Source: Hydnum rufescens UP504 (Eukaryota; Basidiomycota; Agaricomycetes; Cantharellales; Hydnaceae). Taken from it: DNA of 44,301 bases. Both the position numbers and the translations under genes were made by a program. Under the pieces are notes generated by a model. That model did not search any database. It worked only from the letters and a program-made list of their open reading frames with translations, and was not told where the DNA came from. The stretch spans positions 100,129 to 144,429 of the forward strand of contig MU129076.1 of assembly GCA_014904985.1 (NCBI GenBank). Reading direction: 5' to 3'. Below, in pieces: positions 9,652 through 20,075 of the stretch. The stretch's first letter is position 1; each line of letters opens with the position of its first letter.

Positions 9652-11292
9652 ATGATTAGCATTATCGTCCCCGTTGGCGTGTTCATCGCCCACCTCCTCA
9701 CTCTCCCTACCGTGCAAGCTCAAGCTGTAACTGCTCGCCCTTCTTTTCCAGATCTCCGCTGGATTTTCACCTCGATGCATGTTCTGCCTCATAGAGCAAC
9801 GTTACTTGTTTACCATCCTTCGATTGGGTATGTTCTGCCATGGCTTAGTGGTTCCTTTCTCCGCCTTCTCTCATTTCGAATGTCTTTCGTCTTATACTGT
9901 AGAGTGACAACAGTTTAGGGTGAATTGTCAAATCTTCCCACTCACGGGATGAGGAATTAATTGATTGGGCTCATTTGGTGCAGACAAAACCCATGTCTTC
10001 AAGCTGCTTGGTTGCAGGCCGAGTGTCATGACGGCGGTGAGTCCACAGTCTCTTCTGATCGCTCGCTTTTGGGGCTATAATCGAAGATCTGACGTCCCGT
10101 AGATTGGCGGTCTGTTGATTGGCCCTAGTTTTCTGCGTCACCCTAAATCATTGCTTTTGAAGGGTGAACACGATCCCACCGGCGTTCCATTACATTGGTC
10201 CTCAGAATAACTCAACCGAGAATGCATGCAAGTGGTCCCGAGCTCTTATTTTCACAATTTTCCTCACCTCCTTTGTTTTACAGGTATCTGCACCACGGTG
10301 GTATACAACCTAATGTCGACCTGTGGGGCATGTCAGAATCGTACCTGGATCAGGTTCATTTATATCATTACGCTTTGAATCATTGATGCTAAGATGAGCT
10401 GCTGTAACCCCAGTTGGACATCGTGGAGTTTCTACTGTGTGGACTACCGGAACATTACAGAGGGAACGTGGGTTAATGTTTCCTCGCCGGCGGTGTGTGT
10501 TTAACTGAACCTGCTTGATTTTGGCGAAAGCTATAATGCGACAATCCCGTATGGGACCTCGGTCCCTGCTTGGGCGTTCGATCTTCCAAGCAACCACAAT
10601 GACACTTTTGATATCAGTGCTGCTCAGGACATCGGAGGTCAATGGATTTCGCCTATTTTCTTCAATTCCTTGAGACTCCTATGTTTCGATTCTGACAGAC
10701 TCGCTCCTTCAGATTCTCCTGAAAGGACAGGAAGTATACTGTCTCCAACTCCGACATCCACCTCTGACAGCTTGCTGACCAGCACCCCTTCCGTTACATC
10801 CTCATCATCTTCCCCCACTCAATCTGGGGGAAGCCGAGGTAGCACCTCCAATGCAGGTACCATTACAGGAGGTGTTGTAGGGGGTGTCGTGGGTCTTGGA
10901 TTGATTGGTCTCGCCGGGTTTTTCCTGCTCCGGAAGCGGTCGCTACCGAGTACACTTCCGAGCCCTGATCGCGTGTTGATATCTCCGACTTCGCCCGGCT
11001 TCGGCGGTGCGAGTGGCAGAGGCGGAATGACTTGGAATGGAAGTGGGCCTGAAATGGCGATCGCCGACAATCGACCCATGGGCTTTCCGAGTGTCTACGA
11101 GTATGTCTCGATGGGTTCACTCTGGTTGTAGAAGTGCTGATCGCAAAATGACCCCTCTGTAGTCCTAATAACCCGAGTACGTATCCGAGTACGCTGCCTC
11201 CCCAGGCAATGGGTTCCAACCACCCAATTTTCCCAGCCCCCGCATTCGAGCGAGACCCGACGGGGAGATATTTTGGAGTTCCCGAGCTATAG
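9652..11292 (+). CDS. Array copy 3: Cys-rich single-pass membrane protein, 11 exons, 332 aa
   Basis: Exons: 9652-9726, 9795-9827, 9903-9919, 9984-10036, 10103-10109, 10163-10227, 10284-10353, 10414-10467, 10531-10637, 10713-11100, 11163-11292. The sum is 999 nt. All length differences from copies 1 and 2 are multiples of three (exon 6 minus 3, exon 10 minus 27, exon 11 minus 9). This supports both the exon model and purifying selection. It is more diverged: the stalk is shorter (STSDSLLTSTPSVTSSSS), the membrane segment is VVGGVVGLGLIGLAGFFLL, and the tail is FERDPTGRYFGVPEL. An N-glycosylation sequon (NIT) appears in exon 8 and another (NAT) in exon 9. Intron 6 again starts GCAAGT. Confidence 0.86.
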
Positions 11293-11469
11293 TTTCCCAT
11301 TTCTCACTCTGTGTAGAATAAAAACGTGTTTGCGTGCTGTCCCTGCTTTCACCGATGTTCTTTACGCCCACAAAGAATCTTCTAGGCCTAATATAATGTT
11401 TCGGTTCTCCGTTTCTTCCTTCTGTCGTCACATTAACCTTGGTCGTGTGTTGGAGTTCGTATTGTTACC

Positions 11470-11475
11470 AATAAA
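11470..11475 (+). terminator. AATAAA polyadenylation signal, copy 3
   Basis: Same relative position as in copies 1 and 2, about 180 bp past the stop (ttaccAATAAAcacttgg). Confidence 0.5.
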
Positions 11476-11639
11476 CACTTGGCAATTTTTTGTATTCAGC
11501 TTGCATTGTTTCCCTTCCCTTCGCACTTCAGAATTTGGCCTCCTGCCTCAACTCTGATTTCTGAGCGTATCACCCTGGATGGGAGAAACACACACTGAAC
11601 AGGCTTGAATTAACATCCCTGCGAGGACAAAAAAATACG

Positions 11640-11977
11640 GTGTACATAAAGAACAGATCATACGCAGCAAGTTGCACTCATTGGAGATCCCACTGGAGGG
11701 CGTGGAGCTGATGGAGGGAATGCGACCGGCTTTGGTGTGAATGGCGGACCATTTCTTTCAGACTCTGGCACTGGAGCCGGAGCTTGTGGCACACCCGGAT
11801 TCGTGGCCGGTGGGGCCAGGGTCCTCCCAGTGGCAGTGTCGCTGGTGCCGGTGCCGGACCTGGCCCGCCAGTGTCCCTTGGACCTCTGGGCTCGTAGGCG
11901 CCGGAAACCATACGAAAATCAATACCCTTCCGAACCACCTTCTGGTCTGCAGAGTGATTGGCACTGTGTTGCGTCAT
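11640..11977 (+). repeat. Gly/Pro-rich spacer block, unit 3
   Basis: Third copy of the G+C-rich spacer block, with an internal deletion of about 20 bp relative to units 1 and 2. Downstream (11,978-12,290) is a shortened form of the conserved non-coding spacer. Confidence 0.45.
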
Positions 11978-12386
11978 TTTTTGACTCGCATATTAAACAA
12001 TGATCGAATAACGTCCACACGCCACGACCTCGGAGAAGATAGTTGCGCTTATTGTGTGGCGTCGTAAGGATTATATCAGATAACGGCATGGTAATGCAAT
12101 TACAAGGTTAGCAAATACTTCCAAAGCTTTCGTTATTGATGCGAGAATTTGTGGAATCCCCGAAGGACTTCAGGAGGTTTTTGAGGTAGCTAGACTATCA
12201 CACTCACGGAGCACAAGAAACGGGATCAAGAATCGTGAGCTAAATCAGTGGCACCCTCCGAGGGGAAGAAGCAGGGGTTTACTATTAGGTAATCTGGGAA
12301 CTCGTAAATCGCCTGGCCGTACCGACCTCGTGCTGTTGCAATGCTTTTGGTGTCCCGTGCTCCCTGTCTACGATAAGGCCGCGTCC

Positions 12387-13683
12387 ATGATTAGCATTAT
12401 CGTCCTCGTTGGCGTGCTCATCGCCCGGCTCCTCACTCTCCCTACTGTGCAGGCTCAAACTGTAACCGTTCACCCTTCTTTTTCCAAATCCCTGTTGGAT
12501 TTTCACCTCGATGCTTGTTCTGCCTCATAGAGCAACGTTACTTGTTTACCAACGTTCAATTGGGTATGTTCTGCCATGGCTTAGCGGTTCCTTTCTCCGC
12601 CTTCTCTCATTGCGAATGTCTTTCGTCTTATACTGTAGAGTAACAACAGTTTAGGGCAAAATTGTCAAATCTTCTCACTCACGGGATGAGGAATTAATCG
12701 TTTGGGCTCATTTGGTGTAGACAGAGCCCATGTCTTCAAGCTGCTTGGTTGCAGGCCCAGTGTCATGACGGCGGTGAGTCCACAGTCTCTCCTGATCACT
12801 GGCTTTTGGGGCTATAATTGAAGATCTGACGTCCCGTAGATTGGCGGTCTGTTGATTGGCCCTAGTTTTCTGCGTCACCCTAAATCATTGCTTTTGAAGG
12901 GTGGACACGATCCCACCAGCGTTTCAATACTTTGGTCCAACTCAGAATAACTCAACCGAGAATGCATGCAAGTCGTCCCGAGCTCTTATTTTCACGATTG
13001 TCCTCACCTCCTTTGTTTTACAGGTATCTGTACCACGGTGGTATATAACCTAATGTCGGCCTGTGGGGCATGTCAGAATCGTACCTGGATCAGGTTCATT
13101 TATATCATTACGCTTTGAATCATCGATGCTAAGATGAGCCGTCTGTAACCCCAGCTGGACATCGTGGAGTTTCTACTGTGTGGACTACCGGAACATTACA
13201 GAGGGAACGTGGGTTAATGTTTCCCCACCGTTCGTGTGTTTTTAACTCAGCCTGGTTGATTTTGGCGAAAGCTATAATGTGACAATTCCGCATGGGACTG
13301 CTATCCCTGCTTGGGCGTTCGATCTTCCAAGCAACCACAATGACACTTTTGATATTAGCGCTGCTCAGGACATCGGAGGTCAATGGATTTTGCCTATTTT
13401 CTTCAATTCCTTGGGACTCCTACGTTTCGATTCTGACAGACTTGCGCCTTCAGATTATCCTGAAAGGACAGGAAGTATACTATCGCCAACTCCGACATCC
13501 ACCTCTGACAGCTTGCTGACCGGCTCCCCTTCCGTTACATCCTCATCATCTTCCCCCACTCAATTTGGGGGACGCCGGGGCAGCACCTCCAATGCAGCTG
13601 CCATTACAGGAGGTGTCGTAGGGGGTGTCGTGGGTCTTGGATTGATTGGTCTCGCTAGGATTTTCTGGCTCTGGACTCACTAG
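12387..13683 (+). pseudogene. Array copy 4: tail-less, probably decayed membrane-protein gene
   Basis: Exons 1-10 can be followed: signal peptide MISIIVLVGVLIARLLTLP.., QSPC, micro-exon, the CICTT block, stalk and most of the transmembrane helix. Three lesions separate it from its sisters. The exon 3 donor is GCAAAA instead of GTRAAT. Exon 10 stops at 13,681-13,683 just after the helix (..LARIFWLWTH), and the DNA for the basic motif and tail is deleted up to the exon 10 donor region. The normal final stop is lost (CTAAGG in place of CTATAG near 13,880). If spliced it would give a membrane-anchored ectodomain with almost no cytosolic tail, so a decoy-like product is possible but decay is simpler. 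Confidence 0.75.
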
Positions 13684-14350
13684 CTACCGGTATGTCTCGA
13701 TGGGTTCACTCTGGTTGTAGAAGTGTTGATCCCAGAATGACCCCTCTGTAGTCCCAATAACCCGAGTACGTATCCGAGCACCCACCCCACCTTCCCAGGC
13801 AATGGGTTCCACCCACCCAAGTTTCCCAGCCCCCGCATTCGAGCGAGACCCGACGGGGAAATATTTTGGAGTTCCCGAACTAAGGTTCCCCGATTTCTCA
13901 CTCTGTGTACAATAAAAACGTGTTTGCGTGCTGTCCCTGCTTTCACCGATTTTCTTTACGCCCCTCAAAGAATCTTCTAGGCCTAATATAATGATTCGGT
14001 TCTCCGTTTCTTCCTTCTGTGGTCACATTAACCTTGGTCGTGTGCTTGAGTTTGTATTACCACTCGGTATTTTTTTCTGTTCTCATTGTAGCTTGCATTG
14101 CTTCCCTTCGAGTCACTTCGGAATTTAGCTTCGTGCCTTAATTCTGATTCCCGAGCGTATCACCCCGGACTGAACAAGCTTGAATTAACATCCCAGCAAG
14201 GGCAAACTAATACGGTGTACATAGAGAACACTGCGTAGATATGACACACCCCCAGCACGCCGCAGTAAAGACAGTCTAGTGAAAGATAGACGCAGTAGCG
14301 CTGGTTCCTGTCCTAATGCATTCTCCCAAACGTTGGATGCAGCGCGCGCC
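13684..14350. other. 3' flank of copy 4 and array boundary (no gene)
   Basis: It carries the exon 11-like and 3' UTR-like sequence of copy 4, then ends abruptly near 14,230, after which no array sequence is seen. The Gly-rich and spacer blocks found after copies 1-3 are absent, so the array ends here. The last 120 bp are unique sequence running to the fibrillarin stop. Confidence 0.6.
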
Positions 14351-14355
14351 AAGTT

Positions 14356-15800
14356 CTAGGTTTTCAAATGTCGTTGATATTCAGCGATGAGCATAGCGTG
14401 GTCCTGCGGCAACAAGTCATTGGTCAGTAACGGCAAGGACATCGGGATCCGAATTCAAAGATAAATAGAAGGAGGGATAGGATCACTCAACTCGTTCATA
14501 TGGCTCAAGTGTCAATTGTTCCAGGGGCTTGAACATCTCTTCTTGCAGCTTCTTAACCTCCAATGCAAAGACAACTTCCGCAGGTGATGTAGAGTCAATG
14601 CAGTTCGCCTTGATAGAAATCACGGCGTGCCCTCCGTTCTTTAAGAAGTGGTGCGCGTTGAGGGCGACAATACGGGCTTGGTCGGGTTGTGCTACGTCCG
14701 CAAATATCACATCCACGATAGATAGGAGCATCCGGTACTTGTTGGGGTAGCGAGCGTCTTCCACGATAGCTGCCGGCAGAAAACAATATTCATGATCATC
14801 ATCAGACCAGACTAGCGAGAAAAAAAGAGGCTTACGAATGACGTTTGTTCGCTTTTTCGCCATATTGACCAAATCACGCCCAGATCTTGGGGAAAACTCA
14901 ACTGCATAGACAACGCCGGTCTAAAGGGAGGAATTAGGACCATGCGATGGGTAGGATAGAGATTGTATACCCACAGGGCCCACGACATCAGCAACATGGC
15001 TAACACTCGTCCCGCTAGCTGCCCCGAGGTATAAAACCTTGGCACCAGGCGCAATGTAGATTTCATCCAAGCCACCGAGGATACCGGCCGCAAGCTTGCT
15101 TCGGAAGGGGTTCCACACACGGTACTCAGTTTTTGTCTTCTCTCCCGTCTCGTCGGGTGGGCCTTCAATAGATATTCTCTTTTCGCCATATACTGCCTCG
15201 CCTGGGACCAGGTTTTTCGTCACGAGGAGGTGGTCTTTTCCTTTGCAATAAAGACACCGGCGTGTCGATGAGGCTCGAGTATCACAGCTGCACCACCTCG
15301 TCCTCCTCCGCGGCCCCCACCCCGCCCACCTGGTGTATACACAATATTAGTTCGGACCGAGATGACACACGAAGCGATACTTAACGGACCTCTTGGAGCT
15401 CCACGACCTCGAGACATCCCTAGATTTGAAAATGCATGAATAAGAATGGTCGGAAAAGAGAGATATGTACCAACCACGAGGAGCACCACGCCCACCGCCT
15501 ATACATAATGAGTGAGCATACAGAATGAATCCAGAGGGGTCAGCGTGCTCACCTCGCCCTCCGCCACGAGCGCCACCCCGTCCGCCACGGTCCCCTCCAA
15601 ACCCACCTAAAAAACAACCAAGAGTGGTCAGAGAGAATCCAGAGTGCTTCTTGAACTTGAATAGACATACGTGACCCCCCACCTCGACCACCTCCACGTC
15701 CTCCACCGCGATCACCTGCACCCAAAAGAGATTTTTTTTGTGAACACAGAAATACAGTTATTCCACGTCCGTAGTGTGTCTCCCACTTACCAAAACCCAT
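14356..15800 (-). CDS. NOP1: Fibrillarin, box C/D snoRNP rRNA 2'-O-methyltransferase (frameshifted)
   Basis: Exons (minus): 15800-15791, 15715-15671, 15606-15553, 15498-15475, 15419-15390, 15329-14975, 14920-14836, 14769-14492, 14403-14356. The N-terminus is a Gly/Arg-rich GAR domain spread over five tiny exons ([13 protein letters not shown]..). The methyltransferase core follows with [23 protein letters not shown], the SAM-binding [34 protein letters not shown], the conserved [10 protein letters not shown] and [17 protein letters not shown]. Exon 6 is 355 nt where the phases require 356: one base is missing at about 15,244 between GVFIA and KGKDHLLV. With it the protein would be 309 residues, the usual fibrillarin size. 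It acts in the nucleolus, guided by C/D snoRNAs. A sequencing error is as likely as a real lesion. Confidence 0.93.
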
Positions 15801-16399
15801 TTTAAGCTAGTCTGGCTTGTATATAGATGAGGGGGTGCCTAAACAACCAATTGCTTGCAATTTTCTGAAAAAGTGTGTGCCAAGGGTTTGCATCCGAACC
15901 TGGAAACTCCTTCCATCCCAACTCTACATCTTCTCGTCTCTTTCGGGTGTGTTGGGTCTTACCAGATCAAGTACTCATCCAAACAAACAGCGGAGCCGAT
16001 CCACCACTTTCTTTGATCTAAAGAGTGGTTTCTCCCCGTCCCAGAGTGTCTTGTCTCGGCTGTTTATCTGTTCTACAGCACTTTAACTGCTTCATCTGCT
16101 GTATTTCGGTATTTCGAGTTTCGTTTCGTTTCGTTTCAGTCTCGTTCTCCGGTAATTCCAGAGGTCTGGCGCCAGACTTCTAAAATCTTAAGAATCGAGC
16201 GCTGGGTACGTGAATATGTCAGCGCTAGAAGGATAAAGTACTCTAACCTGGCAGGTCACCAGCCTTATGCTGCGTAGTCGATAGTGCCCACCATAATACT
16301 GATCTAGCCCGTCCCTTCCTTCCCTATTTTGTGAGTAGACTTTTGAAGTAGCTTCGTTTCCTCTCACCCCCCAACCTCCCATGTTTCAGACTCGAGGCC
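15801..16399. promoter_or_regulatory. Bidirectional intergenic region between fibrillarin and the deubiquitinase
   Basis: About 600 bp separates the two divergent start codons. It contains pyrimidine-rich stretches and a short (TTTCG)n run near 16,120-16,140. No TATA box is obvious on either side. No conserved reading frame is seen. Confidence 0.5.
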
Positions 16400-19300
16400 A
16401 TGAATCAACCTCTGCCCGCTGGTATGGGGCCTGGATCTTCTCAGTCCCTTCATCCATACCCTGGGTCTCTCCCTCCAAGCTCCCCGCGGCAATATTCCGC
16501 GCCAACAGTGCCTCATGCGTTATCATTTGGCAACAACTTGCCCTTTCCACCTAATGGAATTCCGATACCTCCGTATTATCAATTCCCTAGTCCATATCAT
16601 GTGCCGGGCCCCTCCCATCAATCCATGGGCACCGTGCCCTACTCTCTGCCTGCGCAATACTATCAACCGCCACCCCTGCATTACCAGTATCCCTCCCATC
16701 ACAATTACGCCATGGCCCCTCGGTCTCAGTACGATCCATCCCGAGGGTCTGAATATTCGCGCGCTAACGGTAGTCCGCATCGAGGGCAGCCTTCACGGAA
16801 TTACCCTCGAAATCATCACGTCCCTCAACATTTCAATCAGAATGGATCTCATATCCAAAAGCGCTCTTCACCCACTGCCCTAACCATTCCGTCTTCTCCT
16901 TTCCCCATACAGACATCAACCCCCACGCCTTCGGAATCTTCTGTGGTTCAGCCACTCATACCCCCAAGCACACCTTCCGAAACCTCGTCGGATGCGCCCG
17001 ATCCCTCTCTCAAGTCGCCTCGGGAAGAATCCTCTCCACTAACCCCGCCATCATCCCCCCCTGTGATCATTTCGCCCATAGCCACTTTGTCTGAATTCCC
17101 CGCTTCACCCACAATGTCGTGTGATCCTCATTATGCCATCTCTGGCTCGCGGCCGGAAGATCCATCTACGGCACACGGGTTAATTATCAGTCATAGAGCC
17201 AAGCCACCTCCCGACGTTGTCAAATTGGCGTTCCTGGTCGAGGACGAAGAGTCTTCCAGCCCAACTGTTGCAAAGAATGATTTTTCTGATGTCCATCCCC
17301 CGAGCACACCCGCTTCCGTCTACGCCGGGGCCACAGATTCTGGTCTGAGTGATAAAGAGTATCTTGTGGCTCCAGGACTGCCTGTCAACAGCGAAATTCT
17401 GCCATCCGATATCTTGGACATGGCGCCGGTTACGCCAAGCAGGTCCTCCGTCTACTCATCTACTGCGCCCACCCCTACGACCCATACTCCGTCTCCCTCC
17501 TCCCCCGTCTCAACCGCAACGTCTATTTCTATGCAGCTATCTGTGACAAAGGCATCCACACTAACCTCCCCGCCTATATCCGTGGCCGCGAAGCCGAAGC
17601 CGAAATCGTGGGCAAATGTGGTAAAGACTACTCCCAAGCCTGACCACGGGAATATCACTGGCCAGGCTGTCCCTGCGCCTCCTGCACCCCTGGAACCTGC
17701 TCCGAATGCCGGGCCCTCAAGTGCCTCTATCACTGGGGCCACATCCCCATCTGAGTCGAGTCCTAGCCTCGCAAGTCCCAACACGCAGGATCAGCCGGCC
17801 GCTGATACATTGTCTCCAATCGCGCCCATCCAGCCCCAGCAACCGAAAGCACCCTTGCATGTCCTTCTTACAACCTCTCCCTCTTTCATCCCACTGCCAC
17901 CGGTTACTCACCCTCGGGGTCTAATTAACTCCGGCAATATGTGCTTTGCCAATGTTGTTCTCCAGGCATTATTACACTCAGGGCCATTCTATAAGCTTTT
18001 CGACCAAATCGGACGTGCTATCCCTGCTGATCTAGGACGACGGGCTCTTATTGACGCAACGTTCGTACGCTTTCTCTTTTCATCCGTATGTCTTCTGTCG
18101 ATGGTTGGTCTTATCACAAGGGTTTATTTCTAGCGTGGGCTTCCTTCGAGAATTCCAATTCGCGGCGAACGTGCCAGCTCCGGAGCCTCCCACCTCTCTG
18201 GGAAACTCTACGCCTATGACCGCAGAGCAACTTGAGACAGCTGTCATGGCAGCGGGATCCATTCGTTCCACAGTTTCTCTATGATGCCTTGTCGGAGAAT
18301 AAGCGGTTTGACTCTATGAAAGTTCGCTTCTTCTGGCGCTAATTCTAATCACTGTGATGGTTCTCATGTGTTGTTTTTCTCTGCTCAACCCTCAGGGTGG
18401 TCGTCAGGAAGACGCAGAGGAATTCCTTGGATTCTTCCTCGACACGCTCCACGAAGAAGTGTTGGCAGTCCTCAATCGACTTCAGGCAAATCCTACCCCT
18501 GCATCTGCAGCGTGGGCTTCAGCAAATGCAACATCTAGTAAAAATGCATCGATGCCCTTGAGGAGTGATGAGCGTGAGGTTGAACGTCCAGTAAGTCCTA
18601 CCGGCGATGACGATGGGGATGGCTGGTTAGAGGTCGGTAAGAAAAACAAGGTCACTCTCACAAGAGCTGTGCGTATATCATTTAGCCTTGGTCTTGTGGC
18701 ATAGAATGGCGGGCTAACAAGTCTTCGCAGACCAAGGCCCGCTGAGTCCGCCATTACACGGATATTCGGCGGGAAACTGCGGAGTGTCTTGCGGACACCT
18801 GGTGCTGGGAAGGATTCGGTCACTCTCGAGCCATATCAGCCATTGCAGCTTGACATCCAGGTAATCCTCATCCCTTATGGCTGATTTTCTCGACTATTGA
18901 CTCTTTCCCATTTGCCAGCCGGATCATGTTCGATCCATTGAGGATGCTTTCCGTCATTTGACAGAGCCAGAGACTGTTCAAGTGATTGCACGGGGAGGCA
19001 CTGTAGATGCGACAAAGCAAGTATTTATAGAGACCGTGCCACCAATCTTGGTCGTACACATCAAGCGCTTCCTGTACGACGGGGATGGTGTACAAAAGAG
19101 CAACAAAGTTTTGCTTTATAAGACTTATTTGGAGATACCTAACGGTTCGTTTTTGACTGATCGTTCTGTGCGAACTGCACTTACTAACGTACAACGTACA
19201 CATGATACAGATGTCTTATCTCCAGCTCAGCGAGCTGCTCGCCCACTGCGATACCGGCTGTACGGCGGTGCGTGTGTCCTTGATTGACTTTCTCAAATTC

Positions 19301-19736
19301 TCAATTACAAAATGTCTTATCCTGGGCAGTTATTTATCACCACGGCAAGTTTGCTACGGGCGGTCACTACACCGTCGACTTGCTGCGACAGGACCACTCA
19401 GAATGGATCCGTGTGGACGACACTCAGATCGAAGCTATCTCCGAGTCTGACGTCTCAGTCCTCACTCCCGACAAAGGGTTGGACAAGGACAAGGTAGCAT
19501 ACCTTTTATTCTACCAACGTGTTTCAGATGAGCGGCCTGTTTCGATCCCGACTTCTCCGACCAATGCAATTCCGCCATCACGTACTCGAAATATAAAAGG
19601 GGTCACGACGAGTCAAAAGCAGTCCAAAGGTTTCAAAGATGTTATAGTTAGTTTACTGTCATATCTTAGTGCCTGGCCAGATACACGCAGGACATGTTGC
19701 TATAGAACATCATTTCTACCCAATATCTCACGATAG
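16400..19736 (+). CDS. Ubp3/USP10-type ubiquitin carboxyl-terminal hydrolase
   Basis: Exons: 16400-18060, 18134-18321, 18396-18668, 18731-18860, 18919-19144, 19211-19267, 19330-19736. The first ~500 residues are a Pro/Ser/Thr/Tyr-rich disordered region. The USP fold starts at GLINSGNMCFANVVLQ with the catalytic Cys at residue 515, continues with LIDATVGFLREF, GGRQEDAEEFLGFFLDTL, SAITRIFGGKLRSVLR and PPILVVHIKRFLYD, and ends with the catalytic His in FATGGHYTVDLL (19,365) and VAYLLFYQRV. Order and motifs match yeast Ubp3 and USP10, cysteine proteases that remove ubiquitin, in yeast with cofactor Bre5. As listed, exons 2 and 4 are each one base out of phase. Exon 2 can be rescued by a 55-nt intron (donor GTGCCA near 18,168), exon 4 by a 3' splice site at TGAG (18,746). 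The C-terminal 60 residues are unlike the family and may end earlier. Confidence 0.88.
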
Positions 19737-20075
19737 CGCAATGGTACCAAAAACAAATGCAAAGTTTCACTGGAGCACCACCATAGAACCCACATTATCA
19801 GCTTGGTGTATTAATCCAGGCGTTCCCAAACTATCGGTCAGCTAGTAGCATTTCTGGCCGTATCCATCCATAATCCACCTACAACCTAACACGCCTCAAC
19901 CCCATTCTCCGACACGTCCCTGCATTTCCTAGCGTGACAATAGTATCGAGTTCGTCAGAAGTCGGCAGGCGACAACCAATGACAACCAATGAACTTGGGG
20001 GTATGTTCATGTAATAACGATACACCTCTCACGCGATGGGAACCGCACTTGCGTCGCAATAAATACATTAGTCCG
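19737..20075. other. Convergent 3' intergenic region (no gene)
   Basis: Lies between the deubiquitinase stop and the end of the convergent mannosyltransferase gene. The sequence is low in conserved frames. The last ORF of the mannosyltransferase could run to 19,955 if its last intron is retained. Confidence 0.5.

Noticed and set aside
15220..15800. CRISPR-like or satellite repeat from repeated GGTGG/CGTGG
   Set aside because: The periodicity is the Gly/Arg-rich GAR domain of fibrillarin spread over small exons.
18134..18321. Definite frameshift in deubiquitinase exon 2
   Set aside because: Not claimed as definite, because an in-frame 55-nt intron with GT..AG ends removes it.
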